Below are positions 37,670-51,000 of a DNA stretch of 64,000 nt, piece by piece; position 1 is the first letter of the stretch; each line of letters begins with the position of its first letter. The DNA is taken from NCBI RefSeq assembly GCF_028858725.1, contig NC_084768.1, positions 3,951,853 through 4,015,852 of the forward strand, read 5' to 3'. The position numbers were made by a program, and so were the translations under genes. This stretch comes from Colius striatus. Its lineage: Eukaryota; Chordata; Aves; Coliiformes; Coliidae. Below the pieces are notes generated by a model. It was not told where the DNA came from. It did not search any database and was given only the letters and a program-made list of their open reading frames with translations.

Positions 37670-37870
37670 AAAAAGCCACGTGCCCCGGGGGCTGCTCCTT
37701 TAAGGGATGCTGGGTTTCCCCATGGACTGACTCAGACTGGAAACTCTCGGTTTTTCTGGGCTGGGCTCAGCTATCTAGGTCAGGCTCACTGACAGTGCCG
37801 GTGCCACTCACCACGCAGCAGCAGCAGCAGCCAGAGGGGCCGGGCTGCACGTGTCCCGAGGAGCACCAAG
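37670..37870 (+). promoter_or_regulatory. IL23R: Candidate IL23R promoter and 5' non-coding exon
   Basis: A CACGTG E-box (37677-37682) and a consensus AP-1 site TGACTCA (37728-37734) precede a GC-rich segment that ends at a good donor, CACCAAG|GTAAGG, after 37870. The coding first exon has an acceptor at 38986, so a 5'UTR exon ending at 37870 could splice to it. This is inferred from motifs and splice consensus only. Confidence 0.4.
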
Positions 37871-39023
37871 GTAAGGATCCCTTGCCCTGCCTGGCTGCCA
37901 GCCTGCTCTGGGGGGATTGAAAGCCAAATGAATCCCAGGTGGCATTTGTTGGCTGCTGCTTCTGTGCGTTACCCGCTTCTGCCCGTCGCGATGCCGCGTG
38001 CTTTGGGCTCACACGAGCGGGACAGCGCTTTCCTTCTTCACCTGCTGCACCTTTCTTCAGCGCTAACGTACGAGGAGGAGACTTTGGGGGAGAGATAAGG
38101 CCAAGGATGAGTGTGTCTCGGTCAAGGGAACGGCCTCATTCCTTCTGCCTTTGGAGGCTTCGAGTGCTTGGAGTTTGTAAACACCTGTAAACTGCAAACG
38201 AAGCAGGGAATGTGAGCCAGGGATCCTGTCTCAGAGCTGGCACCCGGGCACAGTTACTGTACTTTCATCTCCCTTCATAGAACAGGAGAGTGGAGCTTTT
38301 TTAATCTGTTCTAACTTGCAGGAGGCTGCAGGCAGCCTTCAGGTTCTCTTAGTGGGTCAGGTAATGGGAAAGCGCTTGAAATTTGACTCACTCATCATAA
38401 ATGCTTGAACAGCCCTTAGAGCAAACGAGGTCAGCTCACAGAGCAGGAGGAACACAGCAGCATACACTATAGCCCTGTAGCCCCAGAGCTACAGCTGACC
38501 CACTTTGGGTCAAACCACCTCATTTTGAAGCTTTTGCTGTGGGCTCAGTGTGTCCCTCAAGGGAAAACTTGTGAGTTTTAAAACCCTTATTTAAAGGGTT
38601 GTTTTTCTTATTGCTGGCTTAAAAAGCAAGCTGTGGGGCCACGCTCAGTTCTCAGCACCGTGCATGTGAGCGTGGCAGGAGGCTGTGGTGAGTGAGGGTC
38701 TGCTCAGCTCCCACCTCCCAGCAGCAGAGAAAACTGAGAGAAATGTCACCAGAGGTGGAAGCTCAGGGAAAGTGGCCTCAGGGCTGGACGCTGCTGATGT
38801 TACTCGGGTGCCTGTTACCCGAAATGCTGAGTGCCTGCAGGCTCCTGCTGTGAGCACAGCCTTGCCTGACCCCCAATCCCCAACAAACCCCTCGCCTTGC
38901 AGCCCCATCCCCAGCTCCGGGCCAGTCCCCGGGGGGCGAGGGCAGCCGCGTGCCGCTGGCACAGCTCACACCTTCTCTCTCCCCAGACTATGCCACACAC
39001 GAGCGGCGGGCGCAGCCCAGGCC

Positions 39024-42000
39024 ATGGCGGGGTCCGGCGAGGCTTTGGCACTGCACGTCCTGCTCTGCTGCCTGTGCGGAGGTGAGTGGCAGCGCGGCAC
39101 GGCTCGGCCCGGCACGGCACGGTGATGCATCCTCTTCACGGGCCACAGGAGCACGAGGGGGAAAACGACAATGTGACAGCTCCGGGCTTTGGGGAGAAGG
39201 CTTGGTTAGCGTTGCGGGGGGCTCCGGGGGTCTCTCCCTGCTGCATCCCGCGCCGGAGCTCGGGTCCCGGCAGGGTCCTGCCTCTGCTCGCACGGCAGCG
39301 GAGAGCAGCCGTGCCCTTTCCAGGAAGGCAGATGGAGGGAGATACGGGCTGCGGGACGGGTGTGCTGGGGCTGGTTGCAGAGCAGCGCTCATCTGATAGC
39401 GGAGGGCAGCGCTCGCTCTGCGCGGGGGTTGCTGCCCTAATCTCCGGGGATCAGAGCTCTCGAGACTACGGGTTATTTCCCTGCAGTCATTTAAGCATTA
39501 GAGCAAAACCTAAATTTGGTGAAACCGGCTGTTTTGTGATGTGAGGGGATGAGTCACCGGGTGCCGGATGGCTGGGGGTTTATATCCCCATCCCGGGGGG
39601 GACACACACCAGCTGCCCCCCACTGCGGCGTCCTACCGTGCTGCTGCCCACATCCCGGGGCAGCAGCTGCCTGTGTGGAGCAGCGCAGCCCGTGGGCATC
39701 CTCTCCTCCCCTTGGGACAGCCGCCCTGACCCAGCGGTTCCCGGTGCAGGTGCTGAGAACATCAAGTGCTCGGGGCGCGTCTGGATCGAGCCCGCGCCCG
39801 TGGTGCGGATGGGCTCCAACATCTCCATCAACTGCCTCTCCGCCCTCGGCTGCCGCCAGACCAAGTTCCTCATCCTCTTCAACTACAGCGAGGCTGCGGG
39901 TCCCCTGCAGCCCCTCAACAGCAGCACCGTGCAGCTCCGCCTGCGCGATTTTCGGATGCCCTTTGCGACCGTCGCCTGCTTCGCCCGCTGCCCTGACAAC
40001 AGAAAGAACGAGCTGGTGTGCGGTGCTGACATCCAGGCTGGCTGTGAGTACCTCCACGGCGACAGGGTTTCGGGGGGAGGTTGTTAAGCCATCAGCACCG
40101 AGGAGGTTGGGGAGCGTGGGGGGGTGGGTTGCAGCAGCCTGGGTTTGGCACCGCTCGGGGGGAGGCTGCACGCTCTGCCTGACCTCGCCCCCACAGACCC
40201 TCCGGACCCTCCCAGCAACATGACCTGTATCATCATGGAGCGCTCGGGGCGCCTGACCTGCACCTGGGACACGGGGCGGCCGACCCACCTGCACACCCAC
40301 TACAGCCTCCACCTGCGCAGGTGAGACCCCGCGGGGCTGGGGGCTGCAGGGTGGGCCATGCCACGAGCCGCACGGGGCTGGGCTGGAGGGGGGGAGTGTG
40401 GCAACCGGCCGGGGCACAGCGGCCATAGCCCCGGGTGGCCCTGGGTGCCGGGGGCCGGCAGCACGCACCGTGCCCCAGTTAGGCTTTCCGAAGCTCGCAT
40501 CTTCCCGGAGCCCCTCCTGCAAACCACGTGTTAAACCACGGGTGTGACTCTGCGGGGTGCTCGGTGCTGCTGAGCCCAGGAAACATCGCAGCGTGCTGCA
40601 GCACACCGCAGCCGTGCACTTGTTTCAGAGGCATCGAGTCTCTCCAAGCCAAAGGGTGCAGCCACTGGGGTGCACCCAACACTGCCCAAAGCCCGACATT
40701 CTAGCAGGGTACAAAAGCCTGAAGCTGAGGGAGAGGTGCTGGCTGCTGCCACAGCCCTCCAGGCCCATGCCGGGGTGCTTTCTGCCACGATGCACACCGC
40801 AGCCCCCGTGACACGGGACTGGCAGGCTTTCAAACTCAGCCTGACCCAGTTAGTGAAGTCAACGCGTTCAGCCCCGTGGTGTGTAGGCTCTGTGGAGAGA
40901 CTCTGAAATCCTCCTGGCTTCCAACACTGAACTGTGCAGCCAGAGAGAAATGAGAAAGTTCCCTTCCTACAACTGAAATATGCAAATACCCTACTGAAAA
41001 GTTGAAAGGCAAAGGCAGTAACTTTCTAGCTCGATGTAAGAGTGACAAACCCCAGGTTTGGAGATGACTGTGCCCTGTCACAAGCTGTGACCCCTCGAGA
41101 GCCAGGGTTGCCTTTGCAGGGGGTGCATGATGCCAGGATGGGCTCTGACCAGAGCTGCCTTTCACTTCCCAGCACGGGGATGGCAGCGGCGGGTGCTGAG
41201 GAGAATGTTGAGGAGGAGGAGAAGGTCTTCTCCATGGGCTCACCGGTGCTGCTGAAGGCTCTGCACGGCCGGAGCTGCTACTCGGCGTGGGTGCAGGCCC
41301 GCAACGCGCTGGGCACTGCCCGCTCGGCCCCTCAGCGCCTCGACTTGCAGGAGCTCTGTACGTCCGTCTGTCCATGCCCCCACCCGCCCATCCTTCCACC
41401 CGCGAGCTGCTGGGGCACACACAGCGCGCTGCCCTGAGATGCCACTGCAGGCCAGGCATGAGCAGTGCAGCTGGGCAGGGGCAGCCCCCTGGGTGCCAGC
41501 CCCCCGACCCGCCCCGTCCCGCCTCTCCCCGCAGTGGTTCCCGCTCTGCCCGTGGTCGCCGGCGCCGAGACGACGGAGACGTCACGTCCCAGCACCACCA
41601 TCCGCTGGAGCAGGCAGACACTGATGGACAACGTGAGCTGTGAGGAGCGACACAAAGCCGTGGGCACCCCGACGTGGCACGTGAGACAGCCCGAGACCCC
41701 CCCAAAGCCTCCCCCCCTGCACACCCACTTCAGGAGATGCAGCATCTGGGGTCACCCAAAACCCACTCCTTTGCTTCTGCACTGGTGGGGGACGTGCACC
41801 CCCAGCCATGGGCAGCCTCTCAGCTCTGGTGGGGCAGGACAGCTGATGCCCTCCAAGAGCACTGTCTGCCCTCCAGCCAGCCTCTCAGACAGGGATATCT
41901 CTGTTTTTTAAGCAAAACACCTCCAAGCGATATCCAGCTCTGCAAGGACAAGGCAAAAGCACATCCAGGGATGCTCAGCATGCACATGCTTCACCCATTG

Positions 42001-45000
42001 CCCACACACACACTTCACTTGCAGCAGTTCCACCTGGGACCCTTCCGAAAACCTCCCCGAGGCACTGGCAGGGGTTGAGGATGGATCCCAGCATCCACCA
42101 GAGCCCCCCACCCCAAATGACTGTGGTGTCAGAAGCAGCAGGAGGGGCTGTCTCTGCACCCCCATCTTGCCTGGGGTGGTAGCAGAGGGCACTGTGTGTG
42201 CACCGGTTCTTACAACAGCGGCACTCCCGACCCCACACGCTGGAGCATCACGGCAGGCAGGGCAGCCATGGGGACCCCCTTGGCAGGCCCTCCTCTGGGG
42301 CTTAGCCCGGTCCCCACGCCTGTGCCCACCCACACAGATGAGGAAGGCAGTGTTCCCACTCGAGATGGGCGAGCGGTGCTGGTGGGGGTCTGGCTGTGCC
42401 CTGCTCCCCCAGCATCCTGCTTCCCTTGCAGGTGGAGGCGTGGGATGGCACAGGGCAGCGTGGGCACAACCTGCAGAGCAACACCCGGTACGTGTTCCAG
42501 GTCAGGTGCCGGCTCAGCCCTGCCAGCAGCCCCTGGAGTGCCTGGAGCTCCCCTTTCCTCTACAGCACCCCCGAGGCAGGTGAGCTCAGCCACAGCACTG
42601 CTCTCACTGCCTTTCTGCTCTGTGGGGGCCTGGCCCGAGCTCCAGCTGCACGGCAGCTGCGGTCAGCCAGTGACACACGTGCGTGGCACGCGTGGCATGT
42701 GCATGGCACACACGCATGGCACGGGAGCCTGCACATGCCCACAGGAGGCCAGTGCAGGGCCACCAAGGTGCTGAGGGGACTGGAGCATCCCTGTGAGGAG
42801 GAAAGCTGCCGGCCCTGGGGCTGCTCAGAAGGCTGAGGGAGGGGATCTCATCAATGCTGATCAATCCCCAAGGGGTGGGTGTGCAGAGGGAGGGGCCAGT
42901 CTCTTTCCTGTGGCAGCCACTGACAGGGCAGGGTGATGGGTAATGCCCCTGCCTGGCTCACACCAGCGAGCCCCTCTTGCTCCAGGTGGAAAAGCCACAT
43001 CAGCCAAGCTGTCCCACCAGCCACAAGTACCTGCTATCTTGGGTCAGCTTCCCCCCTTGGCACCCCTGTTTCTAACTCGGGGCTGTGCCCAGGCGCAGGC
43101 AGCTCTGCCCATGGGAGCTGAGGAGCAAAGCCCTTCCCTGCACCCCACTGGCAGGGAGGAAGCCGGGGACGTGCACGCCCTAACCAGCGGCACTGGTCGC
43201 TGTTTGCAGCCTGGGCCGTTTCCCCTGTGCAGCGGGGCTTTCTGCAAGGGCCCCGCGGGGGTGGCAGCCGCGGCCGGTTGCCCTCGGGGTGCTGATGCCC
43301 GCCCCGCGCTTCCTTCCCCGCGCAGCCCCCGCCACCGCACCCGACGTCTGGCGGCGTCTCGGCCCCGCGCTCCCCGACGGCAGCCGCGAGGTGACGGTCT
43401 TGATCAAGGTAAAGTTTGGCAGGAGCCGCCCAGAAGCCCGGCCTTTACCACGCTCCTCTCCTCCCCGAGAGCATCCCCCGCCGGGAGGCAGCGGAAGGCG
43501 TTGCCCTTCGACCAAAGAGACGGGGCGGGGGAGACGAGACCCCAGCGTGTCCTCAGGGCAAAAATAGCTCCATCCTTACAAGATCCATCACGCAGCCGAG
43601 GGGACGCTGTCCTGCGCGGGGCTGGCTCGGTGTCAGACCCTGCACCCACCCCCACGGGGCTGTCTGTCTTGCAGCCCCTGCCAGCCCGGGATGCCCGCGG
43701 GAGGATCCTGGGCTACACCGTGGCCACCGAGAGCCCCGGGGGAACGCTGGTCCTCTGCAACACCTCCAGCACAGCGTGCAAAGCCCTGGTGCCTCCGGGA
43801 GCCCGCAGCCTCCACGTCACTGCCCACAACTCCAGGGGGGCTTCCAGCCCCGCCAGCATCCCCCTCGGCTGGCACAGCGGTGGCCAGGAAGGTAGGATCT
43901 CGCCCCCACCAACTGCAGCTTTAACCAGGACCAGCTTTTATCAGGATGGCAGGGGGGAAATGCCAGCTCGGGCAGGCAAGGGGAAAGCCCCAGCAGAGCT
44001 CTGCCAAGGGAGCACATCCTCCAGACAGGGCCAGCATCCCCCAGAGAAGGAGGTGCTGCTCCACAGCCACACCTCCCAGCCCTCAGCTTCCAGAGGCTGC
44101 AGCAAGAGGATTAAAAATAAGTTTGTCCTGCCCACCTCGTCTGGCAGGGCCATGCTGGGGAGCAGGCTGGGTGCAAGGGTGCTCAGCTGCTCCCAAAAAT
44201 AGCTCCTGCTGCCTCTGCCAGGGAGACAACCCCAGCTGGGGAGGGAGAACACCCTTCCTCGGCCACTCTCACCTCCTTGCCCCACAGGCTGTGGTTTTCC
44301 CCACAACCAACTCACCTATTTTTGAAAGAAGAGTCTCTTTTAATGAGCAACAGGAAGGGAAAGTCTCATTCAAATCAAGGAGCAATGTGTGACTGAAGGG
44401 AAACTAAAGACAAGCAAGGTGGGGAAAAAAATGCTGTGATCTCTCCTACTTATCAGAACCACGTGCCTTCCTTGTAAGGAAGGACAGGTAAAGCACTTCA
44501 GGTGAGACATGACAAAGCTTGTGGTGGATGCATGGAAGCAGTTGTGGTAGCATTTGTGGATTTTTATAGACTAGTCAGTGTATTTCTCTACAGATTTGGA
44601 TCTATTTACACATATTTCTTTAGATACATACATATAAACCCATTTCATTCTGGGATTTCTCGTCCCCTCTTCTGTCCTTAAGCACTTTCAGGAAAGACAC
44701 TTTCAGGAAAGGCTTGGCTGACCCTTGCCAGCCTCCTCCCATCCCAAGGAGGGGCTGGGGTGACAGCCCCTGTGCCATCTGTCCCCACAGAGTTCCCAGC
44801 GCCAGCAGCCGTGGAGGTGAAGCCTGAGAACATGAGCAGGGTCTTGGTGGCCTGGCAGCCCCCCAGCCACAGCAGGAAGGCTCTGCTCTGCTTCATAGTG
44901 GAGGGAGTTTCCACCACCCAGCACAGCTGGGAGGAGCAGTACTTCTGGAAGAAGGTGCCACCCCAGGAGACACAGACGTACATCCCAGGTGAGGGGTTCC

Positions 45001-48000
45001 AGCACTCCTTCTGCCATTTGGGGTATTATACATTGGGGTGTTATACAGACAAAATGTGTCATAAGGGCAGAGTTTCGGATGACACTGAGCCCCTGCCCAC
45101 TTGTTTTTGGAGAGTGGGGCTGTGAAGAGCCCTTAAGGAGCAAGGGGGAGTGCAGCAGTGGGAGCCGTGAGGGCAGTCGGTGGCATCTGGAGCCCCAGGT
45201 GAAAGAGAATGAAGTGACAAGCGAGCTGGCAGGGAGGGAAGCCACAGCACAGCTGTAGGGGCCTGGCCAAGTGTAGCAGAAGCACATGGGTGTTTTTTAA
45301 AGGATGCAGAGCAAAGGCACAACACTACAAGGCTGTTGCTGGAGCACCTCTCCTCCCTGCTGTACCCACAGCCAGTCCCCACCAACACAGCCTGAGCCCA
45401 GCAGCACCAACACCTCGGGACCCATCCTACTCCATTGCTGCTTCCCATGATAATTCTGGTGTTTGATGGGGTTTGGGTGCTCCTTAGCCAGCTACCTTTT
45501 GCTCTTCCAGGTGTGTTTGAGAGCAGCTCATGCAGTGGCCTTGCCACTAGGCTCAGAGCTGTCCCCTGCTGTCCCCTCCATCTGCTTTCACTGCTCAGTA
45601 ACAAGCCCTCAGGCAAGCCTAGAGCTCTCCCAGCAGCTTAGAGATACATTTTAAAGGCAAATCTTCCTTCTTTGCAGAAGATGCAGCAGCAGGAGGTCAC
45701 ATCAATGTGTCAGTGTATGCAGTCTACCCCGATGGAGTCAGCAAGCCAAGCTCTGGCCAAGGTAAGCCCAAGTGGGGGAAAAGCTGCTGCTCACTGCAAT
45801 GGGACTGCAGAGCTCAGCTTGCTCTTGCAGTAGTGACATTCCCACACTCTGACACTTCTGTACAATTCCTTCATTTTAAGTATAAGATGCAAAGCCTTCC
45901 CTCTGACCAAAGGTAAACAAGGCTGTAGATGGAAACCTCTTGGCTGCAGGACACAAACACAGAGATTTTTATCAGAGCATCTGTACAAAAGCCTTCTTTA
46001 GCTGATATTTGCTCCTGGGACCTGTCTAAGGCAGGAGAACCACACCTTAACTTCACAAGATACATCCATGAGTCACTCCCTCTGTCTGTGACAGCAAAGG
46101 TGAAGCTGCTGCTTTGCAGAATTGACAATAAATGGCATAAATAAACCAAAACATAGAAAATGACATGTAGAGAGACCAACTGGCCAAGCTGCAGCCCACC
46201 CTTTCTTACCTGGAGTGGGAACAGGCAGGCTTCAGGTCCAGAAAGTGTCCTAGATGAGAATAAGGACCAATTTACAGAGGAAGGTAAGAACCATCATTAT
46301 CTCCAGCACTCTCTGCATTGGCTCTGGTTGCCCTTAAGAGTTGGGCTTACTGAGCTCCCTGAGCTGTTCCATCCTGCTGCTGCTCCTCAGCCAGGATAAT
46401 CCATGCACAGCTCAACACCCAAGCACTGAGGACACCTCCCAGCACCCCCATACCTGCTGTACAGACACTGCAGGCAAACCCCCTGCACCTGTAGGTGCTG
46501 TGTAGTGTGCAGTGCTGGCTGGGCAGGACCCTGATGGCTGAAGTCACACCCCAAAGAAAACCCATAAGCTAGCATTTGAACCTCCAGAGCTCTTCCAGCA
46601 TAGCCCAGGGCTGAGCTTAAATAGAGCCCCTGGGCAGGGAGTGTGAGCAGGGTCCCAGTGAGGCTGCTCAGGGCCCTCCTGCCCTGGCAGAGCTGGCTGT
46701 AGCTGCAGGCAGAGGTAACACCTGAGGGTGTCATCACCATCCTGTGCTGCAGGTGCAATTTAAAATGGCTCATTTGAAGCTGCTCAGATGCTGTGTCTGT
46801 GACAAACCAGCTCTGTGTTTCTGGTTGGCATCACCCTTGCCTTTGAGAAGGCCAATTATTCATTTTTTTCCCCCAAGAAATGGAACCAAATGTTCCTGTG
46901 TGGTTCATCCTGGGCTGTTGGTGGCTGTCAGCCCTGTTAGGTGACACACAGCCACGCTGACAGCCTTCAGCTCTGGGTCTTTGAGCACTTCCAGCTCTGG
47001 CAATGTGAGTTTCCCAGGTCCTGATCCTCAAGTGGCCTTAAACCTGTGCAGAAAGGGGAAGAGCTGGGTGTCAAAGGGAGGATGGCTTAACCTTGGCACT
47101 AGAAAATGGCTTAGAAATGTGTTAAATGCTTACAAAATAGAGACTTTGTCCTTAGTGGTTGCATAGACTCCTTCAGCAAAGCTGGGGTGGTCTGTGGGGG
47201 AAACTACCAATGAGGCAGCAGTAGAGCTCATGTCCATGACAAGACTTGCTTCCAAAGCACCAGCACAACCCAGAGGTGACACCCACAGTAAAGCCCTCCA
47301 GCCTGACCACCCAGGCTGAGCCTCCTTCTTAGCCTGAGCCCATCCATCCTCAGTATGGCACTGTAAGCATATTACATTTGGGTTTAATTTAGACAAGCTC
47401 AGTGTGCCAGAGGCAGCTTCTTTCCCCCCACAAGCTCCATTCTCAGTCTGCACAATAACGTGCTGCATCACTTGCCCTCCCCAGGCCCCTGTACTCACAC
47501 AGCTCTTCCCAGGGAACTGGAATACTTGAATCTCTGGAGCTCTCCCAGGACACCTGAACCCCTCAAACACACAAAACCAGAGATAGATCCTTTCCTGGGA
47601 TTTGTTCACCCTTCAGAGGGGAAGAAGTTGCATTTGGCTCTGGGTTTGTGTTGGTCCTTGCAAAGCCAGTACCAAAGCAGGCTGGAATGGGGCTTCTTCC
47701 TCCAGGCTTGGATAAGTTCTTTCCTTTGACTGCTGCTGATTCATTCATTAAAGGCTCTGAGTCCCAAAGTCTTGCCCTGAACCACAGGCAGATGTCAACA
47801 TCTTGTTTAATTGATCCAGGAGAATCAATGGATGGAGAGACGATGGAGAGTCCAGCCAGAGCTGCAGCTACTCATTGCTTCAGGGACCTTTATTTTTCTC
47901 ATTAAACCATTATTTGCTTTTCCTAAATGATATTATGAATTAAAAAATAAGCCATAGCTTCTGTGTCACCCACTGGCCTCTCAATGAAGCTCTGATCTTT

Positions 48001-51000
48001 TTCCCCTCTCCCAAAGTCCCTTCAGAGGAGCAGCTCCTGGGCAGCACCTACAGCCACATCTCCCAAGGTAAGAAGACAGTAGCTCAGCCTTGGTTAAGCC
48101 ACGTTTTTCTCTTTGACCAGAAGGGGAAGTTTTAGCCTGAGCAGCACCTGCAGCATGTGGTGTTGGGGAAGCAATAGCTGCCTTAGCCTTCAGCTGGGGC
48201 AGCACCACAAAAGGCACTTTGCCCTCGATGGGGACGTGAGGCACAGGGCAGCAAAGGCTGCGGTGCTCTCAGGGATGGGGGCACCTGTGTGATACATGCC
48301 TCAGGCCTTGCTTTCTGGTGGGGCTTTCAAGCTAATGTGCATCACAACAGGTAGGAGAGAAGAAAACAAGGAGAATGTAAGATCATGTGAACATGCAGAC
48401 ACCAGCACTGGCTTGCAGTTTGAACCAGAGACTCGTTTAAGCGTTTCCCATCAATTCCTCTAGCTTCAGTTATGCTTCTGGTTTGCACATCTTCTGGTAA
48501 AGGTTATGTTATGATCTGCTGCAGTACTTAAAGCAAAAGCAAAACCAGTGTGAGCTGGAGAGTTCATTTCAGTGTTTCTGGAAGGGAAGGGCCATGTAGG
48601 AAATGGTTAAACGTAGCCACCACACTTCTTCGAATGACTTGGCTGAACCCCCAGGCAGGGTGGTGGAGGGGGAAGGTCACAGCACAGGATGGGGCAGCAG
48701 TTGTGGTTTTGCTTTTGTTATGGCTTTGCTTTGTTCACTGAGGAGTGAAAGGGCAAGTGGCACCCTGAAGGCTGCTCTGGCAAAGGTCTGTCCTCTGCAG
48801 CAACGGGCACCGTGGTGGATGGGGCAGCAGAGCAGGACCCTCCATTGACATTTTTACTCTCTCTCCTCCTTTCAGATGATGACACTGGAGTTTTCCTGGG
48901 ACTGGGCATCAGTATGGTCATACTATCATCTGGTTTTGCAATGCTGATGTTTAAAAAATCAGCCAGAAGAAGGTATTGATTTCTCCTCCCTGTTTTTTAC
49001 CCCAATTTCCAAGCCACACCTCTTTTCCCCAGAGTATGTCAAAGTTCCCTGCAGAAGCCAGTCCTGGGAGCAGCCTGCTCTGACCCAGGGCAGCTTCCCG
49101 CATCAGCCAGATTGCTCTGTGGGAAGCCATTTGTGTGCACTGCAGTAGGGCAGGGACCAACAGAACCATCAAAAGCTGTAAAAGGCAGCCTTAGGGACAC
49201 ACCTGATTGTTACAGAGACAGAGGGTCAGGGGGAGAAAAGCAAAACCTCAGTAGGTAAGTTTTACCCTGGGACTCGTTGCTCCCAGTGTTGCCTGAGGAG
49301 GGGAGGCTGAAGCCCCTCATGCCTGGACTGAAGGCACGGGCAGAGACTGGAGCCACTGGAAAAAACTCAATGGGGAGGATCTTTATGTTGTTACCCCACT
49401 GTTTGCTGGGCACCCTCACAGACCAGCCCTCACCTCTCCCAGTTTGCCTTTGGACTGGGACAGGGATGCCCAGGGCACTGCTGTCCCCAGCACATACCCA
49501 GGGGCATGGCTGGAGAAAACAAGAAAGAGGGGAGAGGAGACCTGGGGGCAGAGGGTGTCGAGGGGTGGCCTCTTTCAGTTCCTGAACCCAGCCTAATTCT
49601 TCTGCTCTCAATGTAATTGTGAAACATGGGCATTTCAGCAAGAGCAGGGCCGGCGTGTTTTCCCAGGAACACTGTGCCCCACAACGTCAGCAGAGCTCAG
49701 CAAAATCACACTCTCTTGCAAATCATTTTCATTGTTGCTGCAGCAGCTTTGGCTGTAGGAAAATCAGCTTTCCTCACTGCTGGGCATTTGGTTTCATCAG
49801 CTCAGGGCACGCTGAGCCTCCTCTGCTTCAGACACCTAGCTTGGTCCTCCCCTCACCCCCCAGCTCAGCAACACTTTCCCATACAGACAAGTTTGCCATA
49901 AGGGATTTGCCTGGAGTGGTTTAGCTTCCAGGCTTTCCTGAGTCAAGCCTGGGGGAGAATAAGGTTGAAAGATGAAGAGCTAGAGATCAAACAGTGAAAC
50001 TCAGCCATCCAGGGTAAACCTGGGGCTTCCAGGGATGGGAGGGTGGCTGCACTCTGTGTGCCCCTCCTGCCAGGGGCACTTCCATCCTGCAGGAGCAGTA
50101 AGTGACCAGTGCAATGAACTAACAGCTTGGGATTTGTTGGTGTTTTTTTCTTCCCTTTTGGTAAAGAATCAAGGCCTCTGCTGTGCTGTTGTTGCCAAAG
50201 TGGCTGCTTGAAGACTTTCCCCACATGGAAAACAGCAGCGTGGTAAAGTCACTGCAGGTAATTGCACTGTCATCTCCCAGCTTCTCTTTGCTTCTCTCCC
50301 CTTAAAGTTTGCTCCAGAGCTGAGAGAAACAAGGATAGGGAGAGGATTAAGCTCTAGGGGACTGGGAGCTGAATCCTTTCCCAGGCATTTGCAAGGTGCA
50401 TGGAAGCCCAGCCGAGGTCTTGGCCTCAATATGCTTTTTATCCCGTGGCCAGAGGTGACCAGAGCTGCCCTCTGAGTGTGTGCAGAAGCATGGAGGGGGG
50501 CACAGCTGCTCCCCTCTGCTCTCTGAGGCACTCTCACAGGCCAGGATTGCCTGTCAGAGCTGGGAAGGTAGATGAGATAAAGACAAGAAGTCAGTGCCCC
50601 GTTTCTCCCTTGGGATGCTCTCGTGACAGCTCTCCCCTTGGCAGAATCTGCCAGTTACTACACTCAGCTTTTTTTTGGGGGGGGTTTCTAGGAAAAGAGC
50701 GATTTCATGAGTAACAGCTTCCCTGAGGCGTGCTTGGACACCAGTGACCCCACAGTTACAGAGATCGAGGAGGTGCCAGTGCAGGAGGAGGACAGGAAGG
50801 TGCCCAGCAGAAGGGAGCCCAGCAGAGACGTGCCCAAGGAGCACCCAGACAGGACAGTGCCTGTCAGCATCAAGGCCCCCGAGCTCATCAGTGACTACAA
50901 ACCTCAGGTGTCTGATGGGAACCCACTGGGGTACATGGCTGCCAACATTCCACCTCCCCAGCCCCTCACACCCCTTCCAGAACCGGAGACCAGCATCTTC

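Noticed and set aside
39554-40606. 350-codon minus-strand frame opposite IL23R exons 2 and 3
   Set aside because: It is an antisense shadow of GC-rich coding exons and introns, with no independent support.
42943-44202. 419-codon + strand frame
   Set aside because: It reads through IL23R introns. Only 43326-43408 and 43675-43891 within it have exon boundaries and FNIII-like content.
46160-46283. Possible relic of a third membrane-proximal FNIII exon in IL23R intron 10
   Set aside because: There is a GTAAGA donor after 46283, but no good acceptor. Frames entering from exon 10 meet stops, and FNIII similarity is weak. Part of it (CCCACCCTTTCTTACC and GAGTGGGAACAG) recurs near 55259, which suggests a repeat.
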